The notes under the pieces were generated by a model that made no database searches, was not told the origin of the DNA, and saw nothing but the letters and a program-made list of their open reading frames with translations. Shown here piece by piece: positions 40,901-50,648 of a stretch of DNA of 64,000 nucleotides. The first letter of the stretch is position 1. Every line of letters starts with the position of its first letter. Both the position numbers and the translations under genes were made by a program. Origin of the DNA: Ceriagrion tenellum (taxonomy: Eukaryota > Arthropoda > Insecta > Odonata > Coenagrionidae); NCBI GenBank assembly GCA_963169105.1, contig OY720639.1, positions 118,069,117 to 118,133,116 of the forward strand, in the 5' to 3' direction.

Positions 40901-41840
40901 CAGGCACCGCCAGCGCGTGCGCAGTCTTCTCACCCCATCACGAAGCTGCGAAAGCAAGGCTTCATCCGATGTGTAGCGCTTTCACAGCGGAGCTGTACGC
41001 TGTTAGGCTGGCCCTGGATGGGATACAGGACCGTGGCTCCTTCGTTGTATGCACGGACTCCCTAAGTGCACTGAATGCCATTTCCGGCCTTTTTCCCGCG
41101 CACCCTCTAGTCCAGGAGATTCAATCTTCACTCCTCTCTCTTGACATAAAGGGAACTAAGATCTTTTTCATGTGGGTCCCTGGACACGTGGGTATCGCCG
41201 GGAACGAGAGAGCCGACACTTTGGCGAAAGAGGCACTCGCCATGGACGCCATGGAACCGATGCCGGTACCCTTCCAAGATGTGAAGGCGGCTTTAAGAAA
41301 TGCAGTCCTAGAGCAGTGGAAGGAGTCGTGGAGAACCGCAGAAGGTAATAAACTGCGCGGTTTAAAACCGGCAGTGACAGCGTGGCCTTCGTCCGTCAGG
41401 AAGAGTCGCCGAGAGGAAGTCGTCATAACACGACTAAGGATAGGGCACAGCCCTCTGACCCACTCCTTCCTCTTCACCGAAGAGAAAATTCCACCGCGAT
41501 GTGATGACTGCGACTGTCCTCTTAGCATTCGACATATCCTGACGGAGTGTGAGAGATATCGGGCGGTGCGTAACAGGCTGCAGCTAGTGGGAGACCTGGG
41601 GTACATTCTAGGCGATGACCCAGATGTTCTGAACCGCACTTTGGAATTTTAAATGAAACTGGCCTATTTAATAGTATTTTAAGGATGTAATATAATTTTT
41701 AATTTTGACTCAGCGTTTATCTCAAGTACTTTATTATAATATCATAATGTGCAGCGTATATTTATTTTTTATGATTATGACGTGTAGTGGTGCAAAATGA
41801 CCATGTCGTCGACGCACCCTATCCACCCCACTACTACTAC
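37915..41840 (+). mobile_element. LINE B1, 5'-truncated (ORF1 missing)
   Basis: ORF2 begins at ATG 37983 after an AT-rich leader like that of Copy 1, but no ORF1 or 5' motif is present. It ends with the hairpin GGTGC (41789-41793) / GCACC (41814-41818) and CTACTACTAC (41831-41840). Confidence 0.8.
37983..41652 (+). pseudogene. LINE B1 ORF2, nearly complete with endonuclease lesions
   Basis: The start reads MALLF and one lost base then shifts the frame; in the other frame the endonuclease continues QWNCNGFSRHKEEL, CLQETHFKNTDKG and QRAQGGVAIAIREALYT, to a TAG near 38272. After another shift FILLGDFNPHDPLWGSS is readable (38360-38410), and a third shift near 38530 enters the long frame 38521-41652. 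That frame is 1043 codons and holds SDHYPIF, the full RT (NFRPVSLTSCLCK, FFDIEKAYDRVW, NGVPQGSVLSVTLF, LFVDDFAIF), RNase H (YTDGSRSGT, FTAELYAVR, CTDSLSAL, NERADTLAK) and CDDCDCPLSIRH. It ends early (RTLEF, stop) by a frame change in place of the usual LSFLNETGLF ending. RT and RNase H look intact; endonuclease does not. Confidence 0.85.
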
Positions 41841-42150
41841 GAATTAACAATTTCTAGGAATGTGGGATTTTGCGGCATACAGTATATGAATTTAGAAAAT
41901 CATTTACTTTCTCGAGACAACATTTAGCATCTCTTTCAAGTTTTTAATATTATATATTTAAATTCTCGCTAAAACGTTGTGGGCATGCGATATCAAGCTG
42001 CGGGTCACTATGCTGCAGGTATATTTAATGAAAACATCACTTTTTTAGAAGTTACCTTTATTTAAATTTAATATGTCAAGACAAAACGAAGAATTTACAT
42101 TCTTCATCCTCTGATTCAAATGATTGAGGGAGGGACTTCTCATGAGGTTC
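41841..42150. other. Stretch without recognised gene
   Basis: AT-rich. It probably contains the 3' UTR of the Transib fragment that ends at 42151. No motif was recognised. Confidence 0.5.
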
Positions 42151-42960
42151 TCATAGCAGCGGTAGAACATCACTAAATATTACAGCGTTATTCCGTCTCA
42201 CCTTTCTTCTCATGCTGGTGATCAATGTGTCGGATGATACTAGCAGAATGTGGATGAAGTCGTCGTTAAATTCCACCCTCGTCATCTTTCTTGTGTTCAT
42301 TGCTCTGTATTTTCTTGTCCATTGCTCTGTATTTTCTTCTGTCCATTGCTCTGTATTTTTTCTGTTCACTGCTCTGTATTTTCTTCTGTTCACTGCTCTG
42401 TATTTTCTTCTGTTCATTGCTCTTTATTTTCTTGTTTTTATTTCTAGCTTCTTGGGCGTCCTCGGAAAAAAGTCCTCTTGGCAATGGAGCGACTTGTGTG
42501 ATATCCGCCCCATGCATAAGGAGCTTATGAAGCGAGGCTGGCATCTCATACCAACCGTACAAATCTTAAAAGAGACTGGCTATCTAGTGTAGTCGCGGAA
42601 AGCCTCAATATTTATTGCGTAAGAGCTTGCCAAGGCGTGCAGGATATTTGACAAGCGCTGAATGAGCTTGATATTGACTCCGGTAATTTCTGCGAAAAGT
42701 TCATGATGCTCAAAGAAACGGCGTGCAGAGCTCCCGTCGATCGTTGTACCGCTGCCTTGTTTTGGCTGATCGACTATAAGGCCAATTTTTACTCTAAAAG
42801 CCTTCTGTATGTCCTGTTTCCTCATAGCTACACTCTTTGTCGTGCTCCGTAGAGACGCGCCACTTCTTGACATTAACCCTCTCATGCATGAATTTTCATT
42901 TTTTGATGGGGATGTGGATGCACTTTGTTGCTTACTGCGGGTTTTAACAGGGGAACCCAT
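42151..42960 (-). pseudogene. Transib (RAG1-related) transposase, C-terminal fragment
   Basis: Minus-strand. Frame 42960-42580 ends with KQDIQKAFRVKIGLIVDQPK, SSARRFFEHHELFAEITGV and IEAFRDYTR. A one-base shift near 42570 leads to LYGWYEMPASLHKLLMHGADI, then LFSEDAQEARNK. A tandem expansion follows, then RKMTRVEFNDDFIHILLVSSD to a stop at 42151. The order (ARRFF block, WYxMP-xSxHKxLxHG block, SEEAxEAxNK block) is that of Transib transposases, whose last block holds the catalytic Glu equivalent to that of RAG1. Upstream catalytic Asp residues are missing. The N-terminal ~45 residues (MGSPVKTRSKQQS...) are Ser/Lys-rich and may be flanking sequence. The family assignment rests on memory of Transib motifs. 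Confidence 0.65.
42293..42440. repeat. 24-bp minisatellite inside the Transib coding region
   Basis: About six units of TTCTGTYCAYTGCTCTGTAT (plus-strand view), most 24 bases long with a few shortened units. On the minus strand each unit is eight codons (KKIQSSEQ or similar), so full units keep the frame. It lies directly after the block holding the putative catalytic Glu. Confidence 0.85.
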
Positions 42961-43244
42961 AGAACTTGTTAAACACTGTAATCCTTCGCACTTTCACTAA
43001 AACGTCCACCTCCTGAGGTCTCCCAGACCGAACTGAGCGCCTCCCGGGGGCACCGCCCTATATATATCCGCCTGCCAACAAGATGGCGCGGGGGTTTAGG
43101 CAAGTACCGCGTGAGAGGGCCCGTCGGCGAGGTTGGCCTCGGAGGGGACGTGGTTCCAGGCCGCCTGTCGGCCTTTCATTTTTTATTAAATTGTCCATAT
43201 ACATTTTTCGTAAAATAGGGTACTGGAATAATACACCACGTCCT
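42961..43244. other. Stretch without supportable gene
   Basis: Mixed GC sequence with a TATATATATCC word near 43062 and an Arg-rich short frame after it (43083). No family motif. Confidence 0.5.
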
Positions 43245-43247
43245 TTA

Positions 43248-43686
43248 CGGCAGCTGTGCATGACAACTTAATGGAGAAAATTCACTTAGGTCGGGATCCA
43301 CATTGGGAACACAGGGTGCACAGGGGATACTGTGTTCTGGATCCCTATCTTCTAAGGAGACATCGGATTCACTATCACTGTCATCACTGAGGCCACTATC
43401 AGATTCACTTTCTTCGGGTCCGTCACCGGATACCCACTCGCGTAATTTGGGATCACTAATGTATTTTGCGAGGTCACTTATAGCCACCGTACATTGTTCA
43501 GGGCTTGTTACTTCTTCCTCCAATTGGAATAAGGGATGTCCTTCGTGAATCGGCATACATGTCTGGTTCTCCTGCTGCAAATCTGCTACCACGTCGCCCG
43601 TTGGATGCGCCGCAGGTAGTCTACGTCTCGGGCTGAACCGGGCGCGCAGGTGCGGATTGCTGAGGCCGTCGCCCTCGGGACCGGAT
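43248..43686 (-). other. Acidic open frame of unknown origin
   Basis: Minus-strand frame, open from the C1 junction to a stop near 43245. It has an Arg/Pro-rich start (RARFSPRRRLPAAHP) and a strongly acidic Ser/Asp/Glu repeat region (ESESDSGLSDDSDSESDVS). I do not recognise the family. The composition is like the N-terminal acidic tails of some DNA-transposon transposases, so it may be another transposon fragment. The frame continues antisense into C1 only by chance. Confidence 0.3.
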
Positions 43687-43709
43687 ATCCCCTTGGGTAG
43701 CCCTGGCGA

Positions 43710-43730
43710 CCACACCGGTTCGCGGTGTGG
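43710..43730 (+). promoter_or_regulatory. 5' UTR hairpin with covarying stem (C1)
   Basis: CCACACCG (43710-43717), loop GTTCG, CGGTGTGG (43723-43730). Same position before ORF1 as in Copy 1/2, with A-T in place of two G-C pairs. Confidence 0.75.
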
Positions 43731-44964
43731 CGTCCCAAATGTGTGGCTCCGTGGTGGGTGGGGAGCTCGGGAGATGAAAATTATATAGGGCATGGCGGAC
43801 AATAACCCTCCACCCCAAAATAGATCCCGTCCGGTCTCGAGCGGGGGAGATAAGGACCTAAGTGAAAGCACGAGATTTCTTGTGATGAGGTGCCAGAAAG
43901 AAGGTGAGACCCTGAAAAAGGTGTCTCCCTTCCTAATACGACGAGTGTTGTCTGCTTCTGTCTCTGGCGAGCTGAAGTCTGCGAAGAAACTCCGTGATGG
44001 CACACTGCTCATCGAAACAGCCAACGTAGCCCAAAGTAAGAAGATTCTTAGTATGAAAAAACTGCACGACATCCCAGTTACCGTGGAGACGCACAGAACT
44101 TTAAATACCTGTAGAGGGGTAATTAGTCACTTTGACTTACTCTACGTAGATATCTACGAGATAAAGAGTGAAATGTCATCTCATGGAGTAATAGACGCTC
44201 GTCGACTCACGACGAAGCGCAACGGCGAAGTCACTAATACCTCTTCCGTTCTCCTTACGTTTGCCCTCGAAAATCTGCCCGAGAAAGTGTACGTAGGTTA
44301 GGAGTCTGTACCTGTTCGTTCATATATTCCTGCTCCAGGTCGTTGTTTTCAGTGCCAGCGATTTGGCCACATCGCCACCCGATGTGCGGGCAAGGCCACC
44401 TGCCCAATCTGTGGCCAGGACAAGCACGAGGATGCAGAGTGCATAAACGATCCATGTTGCGTCAATTACGAGGGTGCCCACCCGGTGCATTCTCGTAATT
44501 GTCCCAAGATGAATGAAGAAAAAAAGATAATGGAAATCATAACCAGAGATAAATTACCATATATGGAAGCCAGGAAAAAGTACCGTGAGACAGTTGCCCC
44601 CACCTTTTCCAGATCTTTTGCTAAAACAGTAAATGCAGTTAGAAAGACGGCAGTGGGAATCCAGACAGATTCATTAGATGATTTAACCAATAAAACTTCG
44701 GCCTAGCCGGAAAAGGCCTCTGAATCGGCGCAACAAGAGCAACAACAAGCGAAGACAGTGCCGTCGATTCAAGCGGTGTCCTCAACTAAAGGCTCCAGCT
44801 CGCGTTCTCCGCCAAAGTTAGCAAACAAGACTTCTCCCCGAGCATCCGAAGTAAGGCATGAAAGAACCCCTTCCCCAGGACCCTCCGGACTGTCGAAACA
44901 GCCAACCGGAGTCTATGGAAGAGGACGAATGTGTCTCGGAGACCGAAATATTTACAATGTGAGA

Positions 44965-44977
44965 AAAAGGGAGAAGA
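44965..44977 (+). repeat. Left target-site duplication of Copy 2
   Basis: AAAAGGGAGAAGA, repeated exactly at 50636-50648 after the Copy 2 tail. It lies in C1 ORF1. Confidence 0.95.
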
Positions 44978-45567
44978 CCCCTGCGGGTAGGGGGATGGAG
45001 AATACTCCCGCAGTATCCCTGCTTGTCGTAAGAGGCGACTAAAAGGGCGGGAAAGGAAACCCCGAAAACAAACCCCGAGTGTAGCTAGGGTAGCGTCCGG
45101 GCAGTTTAGTGGGTCCACTGTCTGTGTGAGGCGATACCAGCTTGCCAAGATCCACCCATGTGTTTGCCGTGCATGGAGATCCGTAAGGGGGAAAAGGGGA
45201 CCCTGGTGGGTGAGTTCCCCGGCACCCAGCCGGGTGTCGGATGCCCGGTATGGGCCGGAGTGCAATACCCCACTTTGGCCCCGGATTCCCCGTAAACGGA
45301 CGGCCGGGGGCTAGCCACCCCCGGTCAATCGGCTTTCCGATACGTTCGGTGGCGAGTGCTAGGGAGGTGGGGGTCTGCGTAGGGCGGTCGGAGGTGCTCG
45401 GGTTGGTGGGCCCGCAGCATCGAAGATCCAACCTGAAACAGACAACCACCTCCAGGGTGCTATATCCCCTCGGGTAGCCCTGGCGACCGCGCCGGCTTGC
45501 GGCGCGGCGTCCCGAATGTGTGGCTCCGTGGTGGGTGGGGAGCCCGGGGGATGAAGTTCAAGGTGGT

Positions 45568-46725
45568 ATGGAAAATTCAAATTTCCCACCCATAAAAAGA
45601 CCCCGCCCAGACACGGGCGGGCGAGATAAAGAGATAATATGTAGTAAGAAGTATTTAATAATGAAGTGTGCAAAAGAAGGTGAATCCTTAAAGAAAGTGT
45701 CCCCATTTCTTATTAAGAAAGTATTGTCGGCTGCCGTACCTGGTGAATTAAGATCAGCAAAGAAGCTAAGAGATGGCACGCTATTAATCGAAACTGATAA
45801 TATGCAGCAGAGTGAGCGATTACTTACTATGTCCATGCTAAATGACATCCCCGTCAAGGTGGAGGTGCACCGCACCCTCAACACGAGTCGGGGAGTTATT
45901 TCTCATTACGATCTATTGTATGTCGAGATTGAGGAGATAAAGAGAGAAATGGCTTCTCAAGGGGTGACCGATGTCAGAAGACTAACGACGAAACGTGACG
46001 GTGTCGTAAAAGACACGACGTCCGTTATCCTCACGTTTTCCCTCGATCAACTCCCCGACAAGGTGTTCGTCGGATATGAATCCGTCCCTGTGCGACCATT
46101 CATTCCGGCGCCCATGCGCTGCTTTCAGTGCCAGCACTTCGGCCACATCGCCACGCGATGTGAGGGCAAGGCCACCTGCCCGCGCTGCGGACTGGACGTG
46201 CATGAGGGTGCGGACTGCACAAAAGATCCCCACTGCGTAAACTGCGAGGGCTCACACCCAGTTTACTCCCGTAAGTGCCCAAAAATGCTCGAAGAAAGAA
46301 AAATAATGGAAATCAAGACCGTAGAAAAAATTACGTATTTTGAGGCTAGGAAAAAGTTTCGATCCCAAGTTGCGCCGATATTTTCGGAATCGTTCGCCAC
46401 TGTTGCGGCCAAGCCTGTTACCAAAATAACTATGTCCACACAGACACCCTGTTTCGATAAGGACGAAAAGCTGAAGGCACCAAATCATGAGAAGGAAAGA
46501 TTAAACAAAAATAATAATAATAGTAGCAAGGTGGGTTCATCTCAAACGAACCCACCAAAATCCACCAATGGAGCCCCCGCTGCTACGCGAGGAAAGACTC
46601 CATCCCCCGGCCCATCCGGTTTAAACGCACCGGAGGCAATGGAGGAGGACGAAGGTCCCTCAGAGGCCGAAGTCCTCCGCGCAAAAGAAAAGGGGAAGAA
46701 AAGTTACCAGCGTCTCCGACGATAG
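45568..46725 (+). CDS. Copy 2 ORF1, zinc-knuckle protein
   Basis: 385 codons from ATG 45568, identical in layout to the Copy 1 ORF1: RRM-like region, three Cys/His knuckles (CFQCQHFGHIATRC; CPRCGLDVHEGADC; CVNCEGSHPVYSRKC), Pro/Ser tail, acidic patch and basic end. Two residues differ from Copy 1 (Ser after KEGE; Thr in APAATRG). Because C1 ORF1 surrounds this insertion on the same strand, a C1 promoter, if any, could read into Copy 2. Confidence 0.9.
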   Translation: MENSNFPPIKRPRPDTGGRDKEIICSKKYLIMKCAKEGESLKKVSPFLIKKVLSAAVPGELRSAKKLRDGTLLIETDNMQQSERLLTMSMLNDIPVKVEVHRTLNTSRGVISHYDLLYVEIEEIKREMASQGVTDVRRLTTKRDGVVKDTTSVILTFSLDQLPDKVFVGYESVPVRPFIPAPMRCFQCQHFGHIATRCEGKATCPRCGLDVHEGADCTKDPHCVNCEGSHPVYSRKCPKMLEERKIMEIKTVEKITYFEARKKFRSQVAPIFSESFATVAAKPVTKITMSTQTPCFDKDEKLKAPNHEKERLNKNNNNSSKVGSSQTNPPKSTNGAPAATRGKTPSPGPSGLNAPEAMEEDEGPSEAEVLRAKEKGKKSYQRLRR

Positions 46726-46789
46726 TCCTCCCACGAGACTCGGTCCTCGAAAGGTTTTTAAGTAATTTTTTATTTTAAATCCTTTTATC

Positions 46790-49700
46790 ATGGCTTTTAT
46801 CTTGCAGTGGAACTGCAATGGATTTTATAGACATAATGAGGAGTTGAAGTTTTTAGTTAAAGATTTTAACCCCTTATGCATATGTCTGCAAGAGACGCAT
46901 TTTAAAAATACGGACAAGGGGATTTTAAAGGGTTTTAATGTTTTTAGATTTGACGATACCAGTGGCCAACGTGCCCAGGGTGGAGTGGCTATTGCTACTC
47001 GGGAGGCCCTTTACACCTCCCGAGTACAGCTGAACACGCCTTTTCAGGCGGTGGCTGTGACGGTACACGCCCCGACAGCAATTACGTTGTGCAATGTATA
47101 CATGCCGGATGGCGCACCGGTCAGCAGACTGAACCTGGAAGCCCTTTATCGCCAGCTGCCAAGCCCATTTATTTTAGTTGGGGATTTTAACGCTCACGAC
47201 ACCCTATGGGGTAGTTCTAGTGCACAAAGTGACCGGAGAGGCCGTATTTTAGCCAATTTTATAATGGATTTTAATCTGATTTTATTAAATAACGGGGAGC
47301 ATACCCGTTTTAACTCCTTCAATGGTCAATTCTCGACAATTGACCTTTGTATGTGCTCGAGCACTTTAATGAATAAAATTCATTTGTCAGCTCACGAGGA
47401 CCTATGTGGGAGCGACCACTTTCCCCTTTTCATACAGACAGAGGATAATTTTAACCCTTACTTTATTAGACCTGGTAACTGGATTATCCGGAAAGCTAAT
47501 TGGGCGCTTTTTAAAGAGAACTTTAATTTTACTTTTGACGAACGGTATGACGGAATTTTAAACATAGAAAATATGACAAGAGGTGTAATAGAATCCGCCA
47601 CGTGCAGCGTGCCTCGATCAGCACAAATGTCTTCTAGGCCTGCAGTTCCATGGTGGAACGAGGAATGCGCGGAAGCTATTTGTAAGCGCAAGAGGGCGCT
47701 ACGAATATTCAAGAAATATCCAACGGCCACCAATCTTTCGAGTTTTAGGCGCCTCCGAGCCAAAGCTCGAAGGGTAGTAAAGGAGGCAAAAAAGGTTTCA
47801 TGGAGAGAATATGTTTCTGGAATTAACTACAAAACCCCTCTTGCACAGGTATGGAACAGGGTCAGGCGTATTTCGGGAAACCACCATCAGCTGAGCGTCT
47901 CCTTCCTTAAGGTTGGCGGCAATGTCTTGACATCTCTTTCGGCTATCGGTGAGGTTTTCGGCCAGTTGTTCTCTAGCATATCCCGTGACGACGCATACGA
48001 CGACTTATTCTTGTCCATTAAGACACAAAAGGAATCATCACCGCTGATCTTTACACCCGCGAGAACAGTAGAGGATTATAACATCCCTTTTTCACTTTGG
48101 GAACTGCGTTCAGCAATTGCAGAATCCAGGGACTCTGCCGTAGGAATGGACGACATCCATAATGCATTTCTCCGGAATATTTCGGAGAAGGCATTGTCGG
48201 AGGTCCTGCGCTCCCTTAACCAACTTTGGGTCGAGGGTAGCTTTCCACCATCCTGGCGGGAGTCTGTTATAATCCCAATTCTTAAACAGGGAAAGGATAG
48301 AGCTGACCCGAATAATTATCGACCTATCTCCTTAACCAGTTGCCTGTGCAAGGTAATGGAGAGAATGGTGAATCGACGACTCGTTTGGTGGTTAGAGCGT
48401 CGAAACCTTATCTCAAGTATCCAGTGCGGGTTCAGACGTGGCCGTTCGACCATAGATCACCTGGTCAGGGTCGATAACTTTATCCAGGAGGCCTTTCTAC
48501 TGCGTCAACACGTTGTGGGTGTCTTTTTCGACATGGAAAAAGCATACGACAGAGTTTGGAGACATAAAATATTGACGACTCTTCACAAGTGGGGATTGAG
48601 AGGTAATTTACCTATTTTTATACAACATTTTTTAAGGGATCGTGTTTTTAAAGTTAGGATAGGTAGACACCTATCCGAATTTTATCGGCAGGACAATGGA
48701 GTACCCCAAGGGTCGGTTTTAAGCGTGACACTATTTGCAATTGCGATTAACGACGTCGCGGAATGCATTAAACCTCCTCTCATGGGATCTCTGTTTGTAG
48801 ACGATTTAGCAATATTTTGCAGATCGTCCAAATTAGTTACCGCAACCAGAGTAATCCAGCTGGCCTTAAATAGATTGGAGGTTTGGACACAGAGGAATGG
48901 TTTTAAGTTTTCCTCGGAGAAGTGCAAGTGCGTACATTTTTACCGGGTGAGGGGGCACTATAATCCACCAGCTTTGTCACTATGTGGCAATTTTTTACCG
49001 TTTGTGGAATCGGTCCGGTTCCTTGGTTTGACCCTGGACTACCGACTGAACTGGCGCGAACACACACAAATTTTAAGAAATAAATGCCTTCGGACTTTAA
49101 ACATTTTAAAATTTTTAAGCCACACGACATGGGGTGCCGACCGTAGGTCCCTAATTTTATTGTACCGCACACTTATCCGCTCAAGATTGGATTACGGATC
49201 AATTGTTTACGCTTCTGCACGGGAATCGTACCTAAGACCTTTAACTTCGGTACACAACGCAGGGCTACGAATATCTACAGGCGCTTTCCGAACAAGTCCG
49301 GTGCTCAGTATATATACGGATGCTGGAGAGCCGCCGTTGACGTACCGGAGGACTATTTTAATGTGCTCGTACGTCGTCAAAGTTTTATCAATGTCAAATC
49401 ACCCATGTTTTAATATGATTTTTAACCCTAGATTTTTAGAACCTTTTAACCGACGGACAAGAGCAACTAAGCCGCTAAGTATCCGTTTTAACGAATTCAC
49501 TCAGGGTATTGGTTTCTCGCCTCCACGGATACATCCTATAGGGTATTCTAAGTACCCTCCTTGGGTAATTCCTCAACCTAGAATTTACTCGCACCTAAAC
49601 ACCCGACTAAAGGCCTGCTCCACTGCCTCAGAATACCAGGTTTTATTCAGCGAATTCCTCGACTGCCATCCGGACATGATCCCTATCTTTACAGACGGAT

Positions 49701-50491
49701 CAAAGAGCGATATGGCTTGCGCGTGCGCTGTTTCATCCTACCAAAACGTAAAGATCCAAGCTAAGCTCAATGGTATGTGTAGTATATACACAGCTGAGCT
49801 GCTGGCCATTAAGTTGGCCCTTGAGGAGATAGGAGATTCAGGCGAGTCTTTCGTAATTTGTACAGACTCGAGGAGCGCACTTGAATCCATTTCCGACTTC
49901 TTCCCCAGGCACCCTCTTGTCCAGAGTATACAGTCCACCCTACTGTCCCTTGATAAGAAGAGAATCAAGGTGGGTTTTCTTTGGGTACCTGGACATATGG
50001 GAATAGCGGGGAACGAGATGGCAGACGCCGCTGCGAAGGAAGCCCTGGAAATTGAGGAACCTACCTGGACTTTGGTACCTTACCAAGACCTCCAAGCAGC
50101 CTTCCGAAAGAAGGTGCTAGAGCAGTGGACCAATAAATGGAACGATGTAACGAACAACAAGCTACGTTATATTAAACCGGTAACGTCGGTGTGGCCCACT
50201 TCCGTCCGGAACAGTCGCAGAGAGGAAGTCGTCATCACGAGGTTGCGTATCGGGCACTGCGCCCTGACCCACTCGTTCCTCTTTACAGACGAGAAGATAC
50301 CACCATGCTGTGATGATTGTGACTGTCCTCTCAGTGTGCGACACCTCCTGACGGAGTGCGACAAATACCAAGGTATGCGCGAAAGGCTAGGCGTCAGGGG
50401 ACACCTAAAGGAAGTTTTAGGAGACGATATCGATCGAATTAACCGAGTCTTGTCTTACATAAAAGAAATCGGGCTTCTTAACAAAATATAA
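46790..50491 (+). CDS. Copy 2 ORF2: endonuclease, RT, RNase H, Cys/His motif
   Basis: 1233 codons, intact; same catalytic residues as Copy 1 (endonuclease WNCNG, QETHF, GDFNAH, SDHFP; RT FFDMEKAYD and FVDD; RNase H D-E-D-D). I noticed three residue differences from Copy 1: NLSSF for NLSTF, RNISE for RNFSE, and GNLPIF for GNLPVF. The last two match the related elements (B1 has RNIPE and GNLPIF), so Copy 2 may be closer to the ancestral sequence. All steps of retrotransposition look possible from this copy. Confidence 0.95.
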   Translation: MAFILQWNCNGFYRHNEELKFLVKDFNPLCICLQETHFKNTDKGILKGFNVFRFDDTSGQRAQGGVAIATREALYTSRVQLNTPFQAVAVTVHAPTAITLCNVYMPDGAPVSRLNLEALYRQLPSPFILVGDFNAHDTLWGSSSAQSDRRGRILANFIMDFNLILLNNGEHTRFNSFNGQFSTIDLCMCSSTLMNKIHLSAHEDLCGSDHFPLFIQTEDNFNPYFIRPGNWIIRKANWALFKENFNFTFDERYDGILNIENMTRGVIESATCSVPRSAQMSSRPAVPWWNEECAEAICKRKRALRIFKKYPTATNLSSFRRLRAKARRVVKEAKKVSWREYVSGINYKTPLAQVWNRVRRISGNHHQLSVSFLKVGGNVLTSLSAIGEVFGQLFSSISRDDAYDDLFLSIKTQKESSPLIFTPARTVEDYNIPFSLWELRSAIAESRDSAVGMDDIHNAFLRNISEKALSEVLRSLNQLWVEGSFPPSWRESVIIPILKQGKDRADPNNYRPISLTSCLCKVMERMVNRRLVWWLERRNLISSIQCGFRRGRSTIDHLVRVDNFIQEAFLLRQHVVGVFFDMEKAYDRVWRHKILTTLHKWGLRGNLPIFIQHFLRDRVFKVRIGRHLSEFYRQDNGVPQGSVLSVTLFAIAINDVAECIKPPLMGSLFVDDLAIFCRSSKLVTATRVIQLALNRLEVWTQRNGFKFSSEKCKCVHFYRVRGHYNPPALSLCGNFLPFVESVRFLGLTLDYRLNWREHTQILRNKCLRTLNILKFLSHTTWGADRRSLILLYRTLIRSRLDYGSIVYASARESYLRPLTSVHNAGLRISTGAFRTSPVLSIYTDAGEPPLTYRRTILMCSYVVKVLSMSNHPCFNMIFNPRFLEPFNRRTRATKPLSIRFNEFTQGIGFSPPRIHPIGYSKYPPWVIPQPRIYSHLNTRLKACSTASEYQVLFSEFLDCHPDMIPIFTDGSKSDMACACAVSSYQNVKIQAKLNGMCSIYTAELLAIKLALEEIGDSGESFVICTDSRSALESISDFFPRHPLVQSIQSTLLSLDKKRIKVGFLWVPGHMGIAGNEMADAAAKEALEIEEPTWTLVPYQDLQAAFRKKVLEQWTNKWNDVTNNKLRYIKPVTSVWPTSVRNSRREEVVITRLRIGHCALTHSFLFTDEKIPPCCDDCDCPLSVRHLLTECDKYQGMRERLGVRGHLKEVLGDDIDRINRVLSYIKEIGLLNKI

Positions 50492-50635
50492 TATAGATAT
50501 ATCTATAGTGATACAAGATGAATACGTATGTATAAATTATATATGATTTTAGGAATGGTATATAAATAAAATAGATTGTGCGCGGTGCCAATGACCATAG
50601 TCGTCGACGCACCCGAACACTCAACTACTACTACT

Positions 50636-50648
50636 AAAAGGGAGAAGA
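50636..50648 (+). repeat. Right target-site duplication of Copy 2
   Basis: Exact copy of 44965-44977. Removing Copy 2 and one duplicate restores the C1 ORF1 reading frame EKGRRRHRVRR-stop. Confidence 0.95.

Larger units (their letters stand above)
44978..50635 (+). mobile_element. Complete LINE Copy 2 (I/Nimb-like)
   Basis: Same layout as Copy 1 at offset +25,235: 5' terminal motif at 44978, covarying hairpin (45487-45507), ORF1, ORF2, 3' hairpin GGTGC (50584-50588) / GCACC (50609-50613) and about four CTA units (shorter than the tail of Copy 1). Flanks and target duplications differ from Copy 1, so it is an independent insertion and not a segmental duplication. Confidence 0.95.

Noticed and set aside
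42293..42440. CRISPR-like array
   Set aside because: Units are contiguous without spacers and encode a repeated octapeptide; it is a minisatellite in eukaryotic DNA.
43245..44072. 275-codon minus-strand gene
   Set aside because: Its upper half is antisense to the well-supported C1 ORF1; only the part below 43686 could be independent.
44978..50635. Copy 1 and Copy 2 as a segmental duplication
   Set aside because: Flanking sequences are unrelated and each copy has its own target-site duplication.
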